A stretch of 64,000 bases of DNA from Bog-950 sp964631835 (GCA_964631835.1 CAZWAD010000001.1:451171-515170); one strand, 5' to 3'; shown: positions 52,933 to 61,797, counted from the first letter of the stretch. A program made the numbers and translations. Notes: generated by a model not told the origin, from the sequence alone.

Positions 52933-53103
52933 AGGCTAACATAAATATGTCGGAAGTTCATAGAAACTCTTGGGAGGCTCATAGAAATCTATCGGAAGTT
53001 CAAAGAAACTCCCCGGAAGCTGACAAAAACTCCTCGGAGGTTCATAGAAATTCTTCGGAAGTTGATAGAAACTCTCCGGAAGTTGACACCGGAGCCATCT
53101 TTT
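52933..53103 (+). repeat. 21-bp-period intergenic tandem array B with conserved end element
   Basis: Seven units of exactly 21 bp begin at 52933, 52954, 52975, 52996, 53017, 53038 and 53059. The most common form starts AAGTTCATAGAAACTCTT and ends CGG, with an AGTT...AACT dyad. The last, degenerate unit (53080) runs into the element TGACACCGGAGCCATCTTTT (53084-53103), which recurs inverted at the edge of array C. It lies upstream of the TonB receptor's riboswitch. Confidence 0.85.
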
Positions 53104-53358
53104 CATCGAAACATGGTATTAGCGCCTGCCACAGTTGTTTTTGGCTGGTTATTGAATAGTTAACGGGATTTGATGGCATGTTACGCAGCACCGGTTATGT
53201 CAAAAACACAACTTTCTAATCAAACCATATTATTTTTTAATTGTTCTTAGCCGCTTAAAACAATACTGTGGTGTCTTAGAACCTTTCGTGGTAATAGTTT
53301 CGCAGTTTGGAGGAATATTGCCAGCCATGACTAAAAGAGAGAAATTGGCGCAAAGCGA
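53104..53358. other. intergenic region with a possible repeat remnant
   Basis: No gene is supported in this stretch. At about 53271-53295 it reads GTGTCTTAGAACCTTTCGTG then GTAAT, a probable diverged member of the same dispersed wording as the inverted repeat at 45524-45591. Confidence 0.4.
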
Positions 53359-53712
53359 TTACCCGATTTGTCGCAGATGCGTATGTTTAAAATCATCAAA
53401 ATACTTAAGCCCGAAACCTAAGGAGCGGTCGAAAGAGGAGTGGGCGAAAACAATTAAGCCCGCAGTAAGTATGATAACGTTCCCTGTAATAAAGCCCGAT
53501 GCTGCCAGTGCAATACCCACCGCTTTATGGTGAGCAATATTATAAGCCACCGCACCCGTTTTTTTACCAATGAGGTAAAATGCAATACCTATGTCGGGCA
53601 GCAAGAACAGGATAATCCATAGCCACCAGTCCAGATTTAAATGCAGGAGGTATAAGCCGTAGATACCTAGGGCAGCCATAGCGGCTTCTTCCAGTTGAAG
53701 GATTTTATTCAT
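53359..53712 (-). CDS. DUF4260 membrane protein
   Basis: The 117-residue integral membrane protein has three or four hydrophobic segments. It carries the DUF4260 marks: an early LQLEEAAMAAL, LPDIGIAFY, GAVAYNIAHHKAVG, and a final SFDRSLGFGLKYFDDFKHTH. The conserved His, Asp and Asn residues within the membrane part suggest a small enzyme or carrier, but the family's function is not known. It lies 15 bases after the thioesterase-like gene on the same strand, probably as one unit. Confidence 0.8.
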   Translation of the reverse strand: MNKILQLEEAAMAALGIYGLYLLHLNLDWWLWIILFLLPDIGIAFYLIGKKTGAVAYNIAHHKAVGIALAASGFITGNVIILTAGLIVFAHSSFDRSLGFGLKYFDDFKHTHLRQIG

Positions 53713-53727
53713 AGCGTTGTTTGGTTT

Positions 53728-54162
53728 TTACTCTTTGGGGCGGTAAGTGCTAATCAATGCCGATGCTTTCTTCTGCATTTCTTCAGGCATTGGACAGGCT
53801 TTGCGCAACACTGAATCAATATGAACACCCCGCAGCCATGTCACCGCCACAGTTTCACCGGTTTCTTCGTTCAGCATTTCGTGGAAAAAGCGGAAAGCTT
53901 TTTCACTTACTTCAGTCATACCTGAGCGGATAGAAACTAAATTTCCTGCCAGCAATTCTTTGCGATAAACAATTCGCTGCTCGGCAGCTACCATGCCCCG
54001 GTTTTCGCCCTTCATATATAAAGGTGTGCCGCCAAATAAACTCACAAAATGCCAGGTAGCTTCATCAAACTTACTTACATACCACATTACGTTCATGTGA
54101 CCCATGTGGTCGCAATGCCAGGGGTAAACAATTCCGCGGTAAGTAACAGGCAACTCGTCCAT
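53728..54162 (-). CDS. acyl-CoA thioesterase, hotdog fold (4-hydroxybenzoyl-CoA thioesterase type)
   Basis: The 144-residue protein has the hotdog signature YPWHCDHMGHMNVMWYVSKF (residues about 13-32), with Asp18, Gly21, His22 and Asn24 at the active-site positions of the YbgC/4HBT family. It should hydrolyse an acyl- or aryl-CoA in the cytosol. The substrate is not defined by sequence. It is followed by the DUF4260 gene. Confidence 0.85.
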   Translation of the reverse strand: MDELPVTYRGIVYPWHCDHMGHMNVMWYVSKFDEATWHFVSLFGGTPLYMKGENRGMVAAEQRIVYRKELLAGNLVSIRSGMTEVSEKAFRFFHEMLNEETGETVAVTWLRGVHIDSVLRKACPMPEEMQKKASALISTYRPKE

Positions 54163-54310
54163 AAAAGAAAATTAAAGGTGAAAAATAAAATTTCCTGCGG
54201 CTATGTTTTCAGAATTGAAATATATCTTTTTCGATGTATTACTTGTTTTTTATAAATCATTCTGCTATCTATACGCTGGATACATTTTTTAACCTTTAAA
54301 ATTAAACATC

Positions 54311-54694
54311 ATGAAGCAACAAAAACTCTTCAGATTGTTGTTTGTCTGTCTGTTCGGAACCGCCTGTACGATGGTTTCCGCACAAAATGCAAGCAGCCAG
54401 AGCAGTACCGGGCAAAGTTCGGGAGATGCCGCAAAACAGCAGTATTACTTAACAAAAAAAGAGGCGGACACTAAATCCACAAGTGCCAGCACTCAGCAGC
54501 AAACAAAAACTGGTGCGCCAGTCAACTTTGTTCCGACTGGGGGAAACCTGAAGGCGCAATTAAAGACGGAAAAGCAGGCAACCACTAATCCGTCAGACAG
54601 AAAGCAACTGTTGCTGCAATTAAAAGCGGCTGCTGCCGCCAAAGGTCTGCCGACAGCCAAGTATGACCAGGAACTTCAACAATTAACTCATTAA
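54311..54694 (+). CDS. small secreted Gln/Ala/Lys-rich protein
   Basis: A signal peptide (cleavage after VSAQ, near residue 25) precedes about 100 residues of Ser/Thr/Gln-rich sequence ending in a helical Lys/Leu/Ala stretch (DRKQLLLQLKAAAAAKG). No domain is recognised. It is 17 bases before a T9SS cargo gene and likely co-transcribed with it. A similarly built small secreted protein follows the collagen-C1q gene at 18911. Confidence 0.6.
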   Translation: MKQQKLFRLLFVCLFGTACTMVSAQNASSQSSTGQSSGDAAKQQYYLTKKEADTKSTSASTQQQTKTGAPVNFVPTGGNLKAQLKTEKQATTNPSDRKQLLLQLKAAAAAKGLPTAKYDQELQQLTH

Positions 54695-54711
54695 ACTAAA
54701 ACCAGATTATC

Positions 54712-56655
54712 ATGAAAACAATTCTAAGATTTATGCTGGTTTTAGCTCTTGCCGTGTGCATAGCGCCAGTGCAAACATTTGCCCAGTGCGACCCCGGATT
54801 TCTTCCCGGCTCCATTAGCATTACTACTGATGACTACCCTTATGAAACTTCATTTGAAATAAAAGATGCCTGTACCGGTGCAGTGTTATTCTCATCGGGT
54901 CCATTGTTCGATGCAAACACCACTTACACCCTCGATTTCTGCGCCATGGGAAATTTCGAGTTTGTCATTTACGATTCTTTTGGTGACGGTATTTGCTGCG
55001 ACTGGGGACTGGGTTCATATTCTGTAACCTTTGACGGAGTACTTGTAGGCTCTGGCGGAATGTTCGGCTCAAGTGAAAGCGTGTTTTTCGGAAATGGCGC
55101 ACCCTGCCCGCCCGGACCGCTTAATGACGAGTGTGAAGGGGCTAAAACAATTTCCTGCGGTGAAACTATTTCAGGAACAACTGTTGGTGCATCGACAGAG
55201 ACCCAGACTTTTTGCGGAACCAGCATTACAACCGCTGCTGTTTGGTACAAATTTACCGGTGATGGCAGTGTGGTTACGCTTTCAACATGCTCGTTTGGAA
55301 ATTTCGATACTAAGATTTCAGTGTTTTCCGGAAGTTGCGGCTCGCTTACTTGTGTAGGTGGAAATGATGACTTCTGCGGCTTGTTAAGTACTGTTTCTGC
55401 ATGCACTGAAGCCGGAACAGATTACTACGTACTTGTTCACGCATTCGGTAATGCCTGGGGCGATTTTGAATTGTCGCTTACTTGTAACGAACCTGTAAAC
55501 CCAGGTATTATTTTTGGCCCGGGAGCAGTATGCTCTGGTGGCAGTGCTTATCTTGAACTGTTTGGCAACACAGCAGGTGTGGATTTACAATGGCAGGAGT
55601 CGGGAACAAGCGGTGGTTCATACACTGCTATTGCCGGAGAAACTTTCCCTTATTATTTCAATCCATCGGTTACACAAGATGCTTACTACGTTGTAGTGGC
55701 AACCTGCGGAAGCTCGTCTGCAACTACAGATGAGGCAGCCGTGCTTGTTGCTTTACCACCTGCTAACGATAATATCTGTAATGCACAGGCATTAATTTTA
55801 GGAGTGGTAACGCCATTCAATAACATGTGTGCAACAGTGGAGACAGGAGAACAATCACCGGGCCCGGGCTCTTCATGCAATGCGCAGGATGGCTGGTGCC
55901 CTTTTGAAACCGGATTGCAAAATACGGTTTGGTTTAAATTTACTACACCTGCCTCCAAAGCTGTAACTATCCGTAGCGCCTTCAACGCAATACCTTTTGA
56001 CACTCAATTAGCTCTGTGGGCTGCTCCCAATGGCTGCAGCGGTACGTTGGTGAAAGTGGCAGCGAATGACGATACTCAAAACCCGATTTTCTTCTTTGAT
56101 TTTTCTTCTGAAATTCTTCCGGTTTATTGTCTGCAGCCGAATGCTACCTACTACGTTCAGGTTGACGGTTTTTTCGGAACTGTTGGACCGGGAGCGATAA
56201 TTGTTGAAGAAGTGACAGATAAAAAAGTTTTGGTTTGTCACCGCACCGGAAACGGACGCACGCAAACCCTTTCTGTATCGGGCTGTGCCCTGGCTGCACA
56301 TTTGGCTCATGGCGATACACGAGGTTCGTGCGGCAGTGCCAAAACAGATGAAACGATACTGGAAGAAGCGGACTTAGAAGAAGTAAACACAGGGTCATTT
56401 ATCCAGGCTTATCCGAATCCGTTTAATGACAAAACTTCGATTGAGTTTGGAATCACTCAGGCATCTGATAATGTCCGGTTGGAAATATTCAGTGTTAACG
56501 GGCAGTTGATTACTACTTTATTTGAAGGCAGTATGGGCGAAAACGAAACAAAGCGGATTGAGTTCAACGCTTCAGATATGAATTCAGGAGTTTTTGTTTA
56601 TGTTTTGAAAACAGGCTCGGAGGTTAATATCGGGAAACTAAATGTAATCAGGTAA
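54712..56655 (+). CDS. secreted multidomain protein with T9SS type A tail
   Basis: The 647-residue protein has a signal peptide (cleavage near residue 25). Its first Cys-rich beta module contains YDSFGDGICCDWGLGSYSVTF. Two pre-peptidase-like beta modules (VWYKFTGDGSVVTLSTC, and VWFKFTTPASKAVTIRSAF) flank an Ig-like part, and a Cys/His segment reads VCHRTGNGRTQTLSV ... AAHLAHGDTRGSC. The last 80 residues (QAYPNPFNDKTSIEFGI ... SGVFVYVLKTGSE) form a T9SS type A sorting domain. It is probably exported to the cell surface. Many Cys pairs suggest disulfides. Confidence 0.78.
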   Translation: MKTILRFMLVLALAVCIAPVQTFAQCDPGFLPGSISITTDDYPYETSFEIKDACTGAVLFSSGPLFDANTTYTLDFCAMGNFEFVIYDSFGDGICCDWGLGSYSVTFDGVLVGSGGMFGSSESVFFGNGAPCPPGPLNDECEGAKTISCGETISGTTVGASTETQTFCGTSITTAAVWYKFTGDGSVVTLSTCSFGNFDTKISVFSGSCGSLTCVGGNDDFCGLLSTVSACTEAGTDYYVLVHAFGNAWGDFELSLTCNEPVNPGIIFGPGAVCSGGSAYLELFGNTAGVDLQWQESGTSGGSYTAIAGETFPYYFNPSVTQDAYYVVVATCGSSSATTDEAAVLVALPPANDNICNAQALILGVVTPFNNMCATVETGEQSPGPGSSCNAQDGWCPFETGLQNTVWFKFTTPASKAVTIRSAFNAIPFDTQLALWAAPNGCSGTLVKVAANDDTQNPIFFFDFSSEILPVYCLQPNATYYVQVDGFFGTVGPGAIIVEEVTDKKVLVCHRTGNGRTQTLSVSGCALAAHLAHGDTRGSCGSAKTDETILEEADLEEVNTGSFIQAYPNPFNDKTSIEFGITQASDNVRLEIFSVNGQLITTLFEGSMGENETKRIEFNASDMNSGVFVYVLKTGSEVNIGKLNVIR

Positions 56656-56681
56656 CCGGTTAACTTAGTCTCCGCGAAAAA

Positions 56682-56713
56682 AATGCCCCTGTCAGATGAC
56701 AGGGGCATTTTTG
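56682..56713. terminator. bidirectional intrinsic terminator
   Basis: The inverted repeat AATGCCCCTGTCA / TGACAGGGGCATT is flanked by A and T runs. It lies between the convergent T9SS gene and the DUF6134-like gene. Confidence 0.85.
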
Positions 56714-56721
56714 TTTTAAGT

Positions 56722-57303
56722 TTAGCCTATGCATTTTAGAAAAATAGAGCCTAGTAATCCCTTTTTCATTTCCAGTTCAACTAATTTTCCGTTTTTGTAC
56801 CGGTAAATATAAAGGATGCCGTCCGACATCTCAGCTTCGTAAACTCCTTCACTTGTCTTGCGGATACTCCGGTATTCTCCCAACCGCTCGGAAAATACCC
56901 GGCTGTTACACGGCTCGGAGAAAAATAATTTTACCGTAGAGCATTCCACTACCGGTTTAATGCAATATGCATCACTATCGCGCTGCATGATATAGTTGTT
57001 GTTTTCCCATTTAATGGTAGTAATATGGGTTTCATTGTTACGTACACTTTTTGAATATGAGGAAATAAGCTGGCTACGTTTGTAAACCACATCGTAAAAC
57101 AGAGATATTTTACGAGTAGTGAAGAAAATATGAGCTACTGACGAACTATTGAGCATGTAAGCTGTCACACTGTCGTTCTTTACAATTCTTTCTACAACCG
57201 TTTGACCTATCTTGTTCCCGAATAAGAAGATATCGAAGGAAATTTTCTGTGCAGAAGAAGAAAAGAAAAGAAAGAAAGAGATAAACAGGCAAATACTGCG
57301 CAA
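56722..57303 (-). CDS. secreted DUF6134-like protein, paralogue 2
   Basis: The protein of 193 residues has a signal peptide ending SSSAQ and the opening FDIFLFGNKIGQTVVERI. Across its length it matches the upstream neighbour (VVERI, SSYSK-V, FSERLGEY, IYRYKNGKLVELEM), so the two are tandem duplicates. The beta-rich composition suggests a lipocalin-like or barrel-like envelope protein. The start is TTG, because no ATG or GTG lies between the preceding in-frame stop and the signal peptide. It begins 10 bases after the end of its paralogue. The function is unknown; the DUF6134 label is from memory of the motif. Confidence 0.65.
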   Translation of the reverse strand: MRSICLFISFFLFFSSSAQKISFDIFLFGNKIGQTVVERIVKNDSVTAYMLNSSSVAHIFFTTRKISLFYDVVYKRSQLISSYSKSVRNNETHITTIKWENNNYIMQRDSDAYCIKPVVECSTVKLFFSEPCNSRVFSERLGEYRSIRKTSEGVYEAEMSDGILYIYRYKNGKLVELEMKKGLLGSIFLKCIG

Positions 57304-57313
57304 GGAGAGGTTT

Positions 57314-57913
57314 TTACTGAACCAATTTCATAAACACACTGGGGCCTTTACTCATTTCGAGTTCATAAAGAACTCCGTTTTTATAGCGGTAAATATTATT
57401 TACTCCGGTAGCAAGCTTACATTCATATACTCCGGTTGAGTTCATTACGAAATTGCAAAACTCGCCCATCCGTTCTGAGAAAATTGTTGTTCGGTTAACA
57501 GGCTCGGTAAAATATAACTGAACAGCTGAAAAATCGAGAGGTTGTTTCAGATGCAATATCTCTTCACCCTTTTTCACTATGTATTGTGTTCCGTCCCATA
57601 CCATAGTAACTATTTCAGTAACTCCATCCTTTACATTTTTACAGTAGGAGGAAATCAGTCTGCCGTCTTTATATAGAATATCAAAAAACATAGACGATGT
57701 TTTATTAGCAAAAAGAATATTCACCTCGCTTGAACTCGTTAGCTTATACTGCACTTCACCATTCTCTTTAGCAATGCGTTCAACAACGGTAGTGCCGATT
57801 TTTCTGCCGAAAAGAGTAATATCATAAACCCGCTTTTGTGCAGAAACAACAAACGACACAGAGAAAATCAACAGAGAAATAAACCAAAATCTCTTCAAGA
57901 AAACATAATTCAT
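57314..57913 (-). CDS. secreted DUF6134-like protein, paralogue 1
   Basis: The protein of 199 residues has a signal peptide (cleavage after VSAQ) and YDITLFGRKIGTTVVERI as the first mature block. FSERMGEFCNF and IYRYKNGVLYELEMSKG near the end match the downstream paralogue, roughly 40 % by eye. It begins 30 bases after purT on the same strand, so the three may be one transcript. The function is unknown. Confidence 0.65.
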   Translation of the reverse strand: MNYVFLKRFWFISLLIFSVSFVVSAQKRVYDITLFGRKIGTTVVERIAKENGEVQYKLTSSSEVNILFANKTSSMFFDILYKDGRLISSYCKNVKDGVTEIVTMVWDGTQYIVKKGEEILHLKQPLDFSAVQLYFTEPVNRTTIFSERMGEFCNFVMNSTGVYECKLATGVNNIYRYKNGVLYELEMSKGPSVFMKLVQ

Positions 57914-57943
57914 ATTACCGATGAAAATAAGAAAGAAACAAAA

Positions 57944-59113
57944 CTACTCTGAAATCACTTTTACTTTTCCTGCATTTGCAATCGCTTTTGCTTTTACAGC
58001 ATTTACTTCACTTCCTGAATCATCATAAGCAAGAGCAACAGCCATTCTGCGATATGGGCGTGTTGTGGGTTTTCCAAAAATACGGATGTCAGTGCGCGGT
58101 TCCTTGATTGCGTCTTCTATTCCTGAGAATTGTGGATTAGTTCCGTCAGTATCAGCGAGAATCACAGCACTAGCACCAACTTTTAGCAGCTCAATTTCAG
58201 GAATTGGTAAACCAAGAACCGCACGGGCATGTAATTCAAACTCTGAAAGATTTTGTGTGCCCGCAAGTGTCACCATTCCGGTATCGTGCGGGCGGGGTGA
58301 AAGCTCACTGAAATAAACTCCGTCATCTGCCAGAAAGAACTCCACGCCCCATATTCCTGCACCGGTGAGTGCGCGGGTAACTTTGTCAGCAATCTGTTGT
58401 GCCTCTTTTAAATGAGTTTCATTCATAACGCATGGCTGCCAGCTTTCCTGATAATCTCCGCGTTCCTGCCGGTGACCGATGGGTGGACAAAAAAGAGTTT
58501 TTCCGTTTTTTTGTGTGACCGTAAGTAAGGTAATTTCGGTGTGAAACTTTACAAATGCCTCAACAATTACTTCAGCAATGTCACCGCGCTTTCCGCTTTG
58601 CGAATAGTTCCACGCTTTTTCAATTTCAGCTTCGCCCTTAATGGTTGATTGACCTTTGCCGCTGGAACTCATCAGCGGCTTTACCACGCAAGGAATTCCC
58701 ACTTCTTTCACCGCAGCTTTCAATTCTTCGAAGGATGTAGCATATCTGTAGCTGGCGGTTTTCAATCCCAGCTCTTTTGCCGCTAAATCGCGGATGGCTT
58801 TACGGTTCATGGTAAAGTTGGCAGCGCGGGCAGATGGAACTACATGGATTCCCTGTTTTTCATAGGCATAAAACCGCTCGGTGCGTATAGCTTCAATTTC
58901 GGGAACTATAATATCCGGTTTATGTTTTGCAACAATGGCATCCAGTGCGCTTCCATCAAGCATATTGATTACTTCCCGTTCATCCGCCACTTGTTGAGCG
59001 GGTGCGTCATTATATGAATCAACGGCAACGACATATTGTCCCAGTCGCTTTACTGCTATTACAAACTCTTTTCCGAGTTCACCGCTGCCTAATAACATTA
59101 TCTTCTTCGGCAT
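57944..59113 (-). CDS. purT: formate-dependent phosphoribosylglycinamide formyltransferase
   Basis: PurT makes formyl-GAR for purine synthesis from formate and ATP, bypassing folate-dependent PurN. The 389 residues match the family (392 in E. coli). The N-terminal MLLGSGELGKEFVIAVKRLG, the ATP-grasp loop PLMSSSGKGQS, EAFVKFHTEITLLTV, GIWGVEFFL and the closing SELSPRPHDTGMVTL block are all present. Use of formate suggests an organism with a formate supply. The two secreted paralogues follow it. Confidence 0.95.
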   Translation of the reverse strand: MPKKIMLLGSGELGKEFVIAVKRLGQYVVAVDSYNDAPAQQVADEREVINMLDGSALDAIVAKHKPDIIVPEIEAIRTERFYAYEKQGIHVVPSARAANFTMNRKAIRDLAAKELGLKTASYRYATSFEELKAAVKEVGIPCVVKPLMSSSGKGQSTIKGEAEIEKAWNYSQSGKRGDIAEVIVEAFVKFHTEITLLTVTQKNGKTLFCPPIGHRQERGDYQESWQPCVMNETHLKEAQQIADKVTRALTGAGIWGVEFFLADDGVYFSELSPRPHDTGMVTLAGTQNLSEFELHARAVLGLPIPEIELLKVGASAVILADTDGTNPQFSGIEDAIKEPRTDIRIFGKPTTRPYRRMAVALAYDDSGSEVNAVKAKAIANAGKVKVISE

Positions 59114-59125
59114 AAGCTGATTTTA

Positions 59126-59152
59126 TTGGGATAAAAGAAAAATTCTACTTTG
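59126..59152 (+). promoter_or_regulatory. putative promoter for the PUR-domain gene
   Basis: TTG (59126-59128), 17 bases, then TACTTTG (59146-59152): close to the Bacteroidota pattern of a -33 TTTG and -7 TAnnTTTG. It lies 19 bases before the ATG. Confidence 0.4.
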
Positions 59153-59171
59153 CGTGCAAATTAAAAACCTC

Positions 59172-59456
59172 ATGCAAGACGACAAAAAGTTATTTACCGA
59201 AAAAGTTCCTGCCGGCAAGCGTACTTACTTTATTGATGTGATGGAGAATTTCAAGGGTCACCGGTATATCAAGTTCACTGAAAGCCGGGCCAATGACGGA
59301 GAATTTATCCGCCATACCGTCCGCATTTTCCAGGAGGATTTCGATAAAATTTTTGATGCGATGAGTAAAGTGAAAAGTTTTGTTGGCTCAAGTAACACCG
59401 GAGAAACCACTCCGGTAAAAGAAGAAGCTCAAAAGGAAGAAGACCTTAGTTTTTAG
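59172..59456 (+). CDS. PUR-alpha-like (DUF3276) nucleic-acid-binding protein
   Basis: This small cytosolic protein of 94 residues carries one PUR repeat: KLFTEKVPAGKRTYFIDV, then HRYIKFTESRANDGEF and the strand HTVRIFQEDFDKIF. Bacterial DUF3276 proteins dimerise like eukaryotic Pur-alpha and bind single-stranded DNA or RNA. The acidic tail (EEAQKEEDLSF) may regulate binding. I start at ATG 59172 rather than an upstream GTG. The gene overlaps the convergent downstream gene by 11 bases. The target is unknown. Confidence 0.85.
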   Translation: MQDDKKLFTEKVPAGKRTYFIDVMENFKGHRYIKFTESRANDGEFIRHTVRIFQEDFDKIFDAMSKVKSFVGSSNTGETTPVKEEAQKEEDLSF

Positions 59457-59994
59457 TTCCCAGCCAGCTTGGTACCGTGATTCGGATGTTCGTCATGCTT
59501 CCCTTTAAGCTTACATCCTGTTTAGCATCAGCAGAAGAATTCCAGCTACGCATTTTACAATCGTAATCGGCTGATATGCGGAAGTGTTTTTTATCGGCTT
59601 CCCATTCAAACCTGGTGATGGTGATTTTACTTTCCTCTTTCACCATATAATAACTGCCTGACTGGAACTGCATAGCTGCTGCATAATAAGAAGGGGTTCC
59701 GGGCTTATCACTTTCGTAACCCATTTCGAACTGAATGGTTTCAGTAAAAATCTTGTCTTCCGAAATATCATAAGAAGGTCCGTTGAAAGTAGCACTGATT
59801 ACTTTGCGTGCAGGAATTTTTCCATCCATTGAAGCAGCTTTCTCCATCAGCAGGCCCCGGAACAACTGGTCTTCCCGAACTTCGAAGGGCTTGCCATCAA
59901 TAGTGGCTGTAAATGAACCCGTGTAGTCTTCCATATTGAAAGCCGAGGCCACCACGAAAACCGGAAAGAGAATAATGAGTTTTATGCTTTTCAT
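59446..59994 (-). CDS. secreted hypothetical protein
   Basis: The frame extends to 60057, but the ATG at 59994 gives a proper signal peptide (MKSIKLIILFPVFVVASAF), so I start there (182 residues). The mature part is beta-rich (YTGSFTATIDGKPFEVRED, TITRFEWEADKKHFRIS). It has one Cys (SADYDCKMRSW) and no recognised domain. It is similar in build to lipocalin-like envelope proteins. It is convergent with the PUR gene. The function is unknown. Confidence 0.6.
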   Translation of the reverse strand: MKSIKLIILFPVFVVASAFNMEDYTGSFTATIDGKPFEVREDQLFRGLLMEKAASMDGKIPARKVISATFNGPSYDISEDKIFTETIQFEMGYESDKPGTPSYYAAAMQFQSGSYYMVKEESKITITRFEWEADKKHFRISADYDCKMRSWNSSADAKQDVSLKGSMTNIRITVPSWLGTKN

Positions 59995-60093
59995 ATTAGG
60001 ATAACGCCCCTTGGGATAAATATATATGCCGAAACCACCAAAGTCAATCGGAGGCAACGGATTATTACAAACGCTCCGTTGTGAATTTGTAAA

Positions 60094-61779
60094 TCAGCTT
60101 GCTAAAAGCTTTTTGTATTTGAATTTCTTCGGAGTATCATCAGTAATTCCCAGGCGCTGCTTGCGGTTTTCTTCGTAATCGCTGAAGCCCCCTTCGAACC
60201 AGTAAACCTGCCCCTCGCCTTCAAATGCGAGAATGTGGGTGCATACTCTATCTAAAAACCAGCGGTCATGCGAGATAATTACTGCACAGCCTGCGTAGTT
60301 TTCCAACGCCTCTTCTAATGCGCGCATAGTATTTACATCCAAGTCGTTGGTGGGTTCATCAAGCAATAGCACGTTCGCTTCATCGCGAAGGGTGAGTGCA
60401 AGATGAAGGCGGTTTCTTTCGCCACCCGAAAGTATTTTCACTTTCTTCTGCTGGTCGGCTCCATTAAAGTTGAAGCGCGAAACATACCCGCGGCTGTTCA
60501 TTTTCAGTTTTCCCAACTCAATCCATTCACCGCCTTTGCTGATAACTTCCCAAACTGTTTTCTCGGGGTCAATGTTGGCGTGTGCCTGGTCAACGTAGGC
60601 TATTTTTACCGTATCGCCCACCTCGAATGTTCCTGAGGTTGGTTTTTCTTCTCCCATAATCATTCGGAACAGGGTTGTCTTACCCGCACCGTTAGGTCCG
60701 ATGATACCCACTATGCCTCCCTGCGGCAAAGAGAAGTTCAGGTTCTCATACAACAACCGGTCGCCAAAAGCTTTGGCAACATCATTGGCCACAATAACTT
60801 TTGCGCCAAGACGTGGACCCGGTGGAATATATATTTCCAGCTTTTCTTCCTGCTGTTTGGTTTCTTCCGACACCATTTTTTCGTAGTTCTGCAAGCGCGC
60901 CTTGCTTTTTGCCTGCCGCGCTTTTTGACCCATGCGCACCCACGCTAATTCGCGCTCCAGCATTTTCTGGCGCTTGCTCTCCGCTTTCTCTTCCTGCGCC
61001 ATGCGGATTTGCTTTTGCTCCAGCCAGGAAGAATAATTTCCTTTCCATGGAATTCCCTTACCAGCATCCAGCTCAAGAATCCAGCCGGCAACGTTGTCGA
61101 GGAAGTACCGGTCGTGCGTAATGCAAATGACAGTTCCTTTGTATTGCGCCAGGTGATGCTCGAGCCACAGCACTGACTCCGCATCAAGGTGGTTGGTGGG
61201 TTCATCGAGCAACAGCACATCCGGTTCCTGCAGCAACAGGCGGCAAAGCGCCACTCTTCTTTTTTCGCCACCCGAAAGCTGTTTAATGGGCGCCTCCGGT
61301 TCGGGACATTGCAGCGCATCCATGGCGCGATGCAGCACGGTATCAATCTCCCAGGCGTTTACCGTATCAATTTTATCCTGAAGCACGCCTTGGCGTTCTA
61401 GAAGTTTTTCCATGCGGTTGCCATCGAGGTTCGGGTCGTTGAAGGCTTCGCTTATTTTGTTGAATTCATCGAGCAGGTCGAAGATTTCCTTTTTCCCTTC
61501 GCGGATAATTTCAATTACTGTTTTGGTTTCATCCAGCACCGGTTCCTGCTGCAACATTCCTACGCTGTAATCTTTACTCTTTTCAATCTTGCCCAGGTAA
61601 TTTTCATCGAGCCCGGCAATAATTTTCAGCAAAGTGGATTTACCGGAGCCGTTGGCGCCTATGATTCCGATTTTAGCCCCGTAAAAAAAGCTGAGGTAAA
61701 TATCTTTAAGTATCTGTTTGCTGGGCGGAATGGTTTTACCCACTCCCTGCATTGAAAATATAATAGTGTTATCTGCCAT
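60094..61779 (-). CDS. ettA: energy-dependent translational throttle protein EttA (ABC-F)
   Basis: This soluble ABC-F ATPase binds the ribosomal E site and couples elongation to ATP level. Two ABC domains are visible: Walker A GANGSGKST (near residue 41) with LSGGEKRRVALC and LLLDEPTNHLD, then Walker A GPNGAGKTT with LSGGERNRLHLAL and LLLDEPTNDLD. The inter-domain linker is rich in Lys/Arg (KAESKRQKMLERELAWVRMG). The 561 residues match EttA (555). No transmembrane segments are present. Confidence 0.95.
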   Translation of the reverse strand: MADNTIIFSMQGVGKTIPPSKQILKDIYLSFFYGAKIGIIGANGSGKSTLLKIIAGLDENYLGKIEKSKDYSVGMLQQEPVLDETKTVIEIIREGKKEIFDLLDEFNKISEAFNDPNLDGNRMEKLLERQGVLQDKIDTVNAWEIDTVLHRAMDALQCPEPEAPIKQLSGGEKRRVALCRLLLQEPDVLLLDEPTNHLDAESVLWLEHHLAQYKGTVICITHDRYFLDNVAGWILELDAGKGIPWKGNYSSWLEQKQIRMAQEEKAESKRQKMLERELAWVRMGQKARQAKSKARLQNYEKMVSEETKQQEEKLEIYIPPGPRLGAKVIVANDVAKAFGDRLLYENLNFSLPQGGIVGIIGPNGAGKTTLFRMIMGEEKPTSGTFEVGDTVKIAYVDQAHANIDPEKTVWEVISKGGEWIELGKLKMNSRGYVSRFNFNGADQQKKVKILSGGERNRLHLALTLRDEANVLLLDEPTNDLDVNTMRALEEALENYAGCAVIISHDRWFLDRVCTHILAFEGEGQVYWFEGGFSDYEENRKQRLGITDDTPKKFKYKKLLAS

Positions 61780-61797
61780 GCTTTTTAAAATGAGGCG

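Noticed and set aside
52947..53159. Plus-strand open frame across array B
   Set aside because: It is a by-product of the 21-bp repeat and has no features of a real protein.
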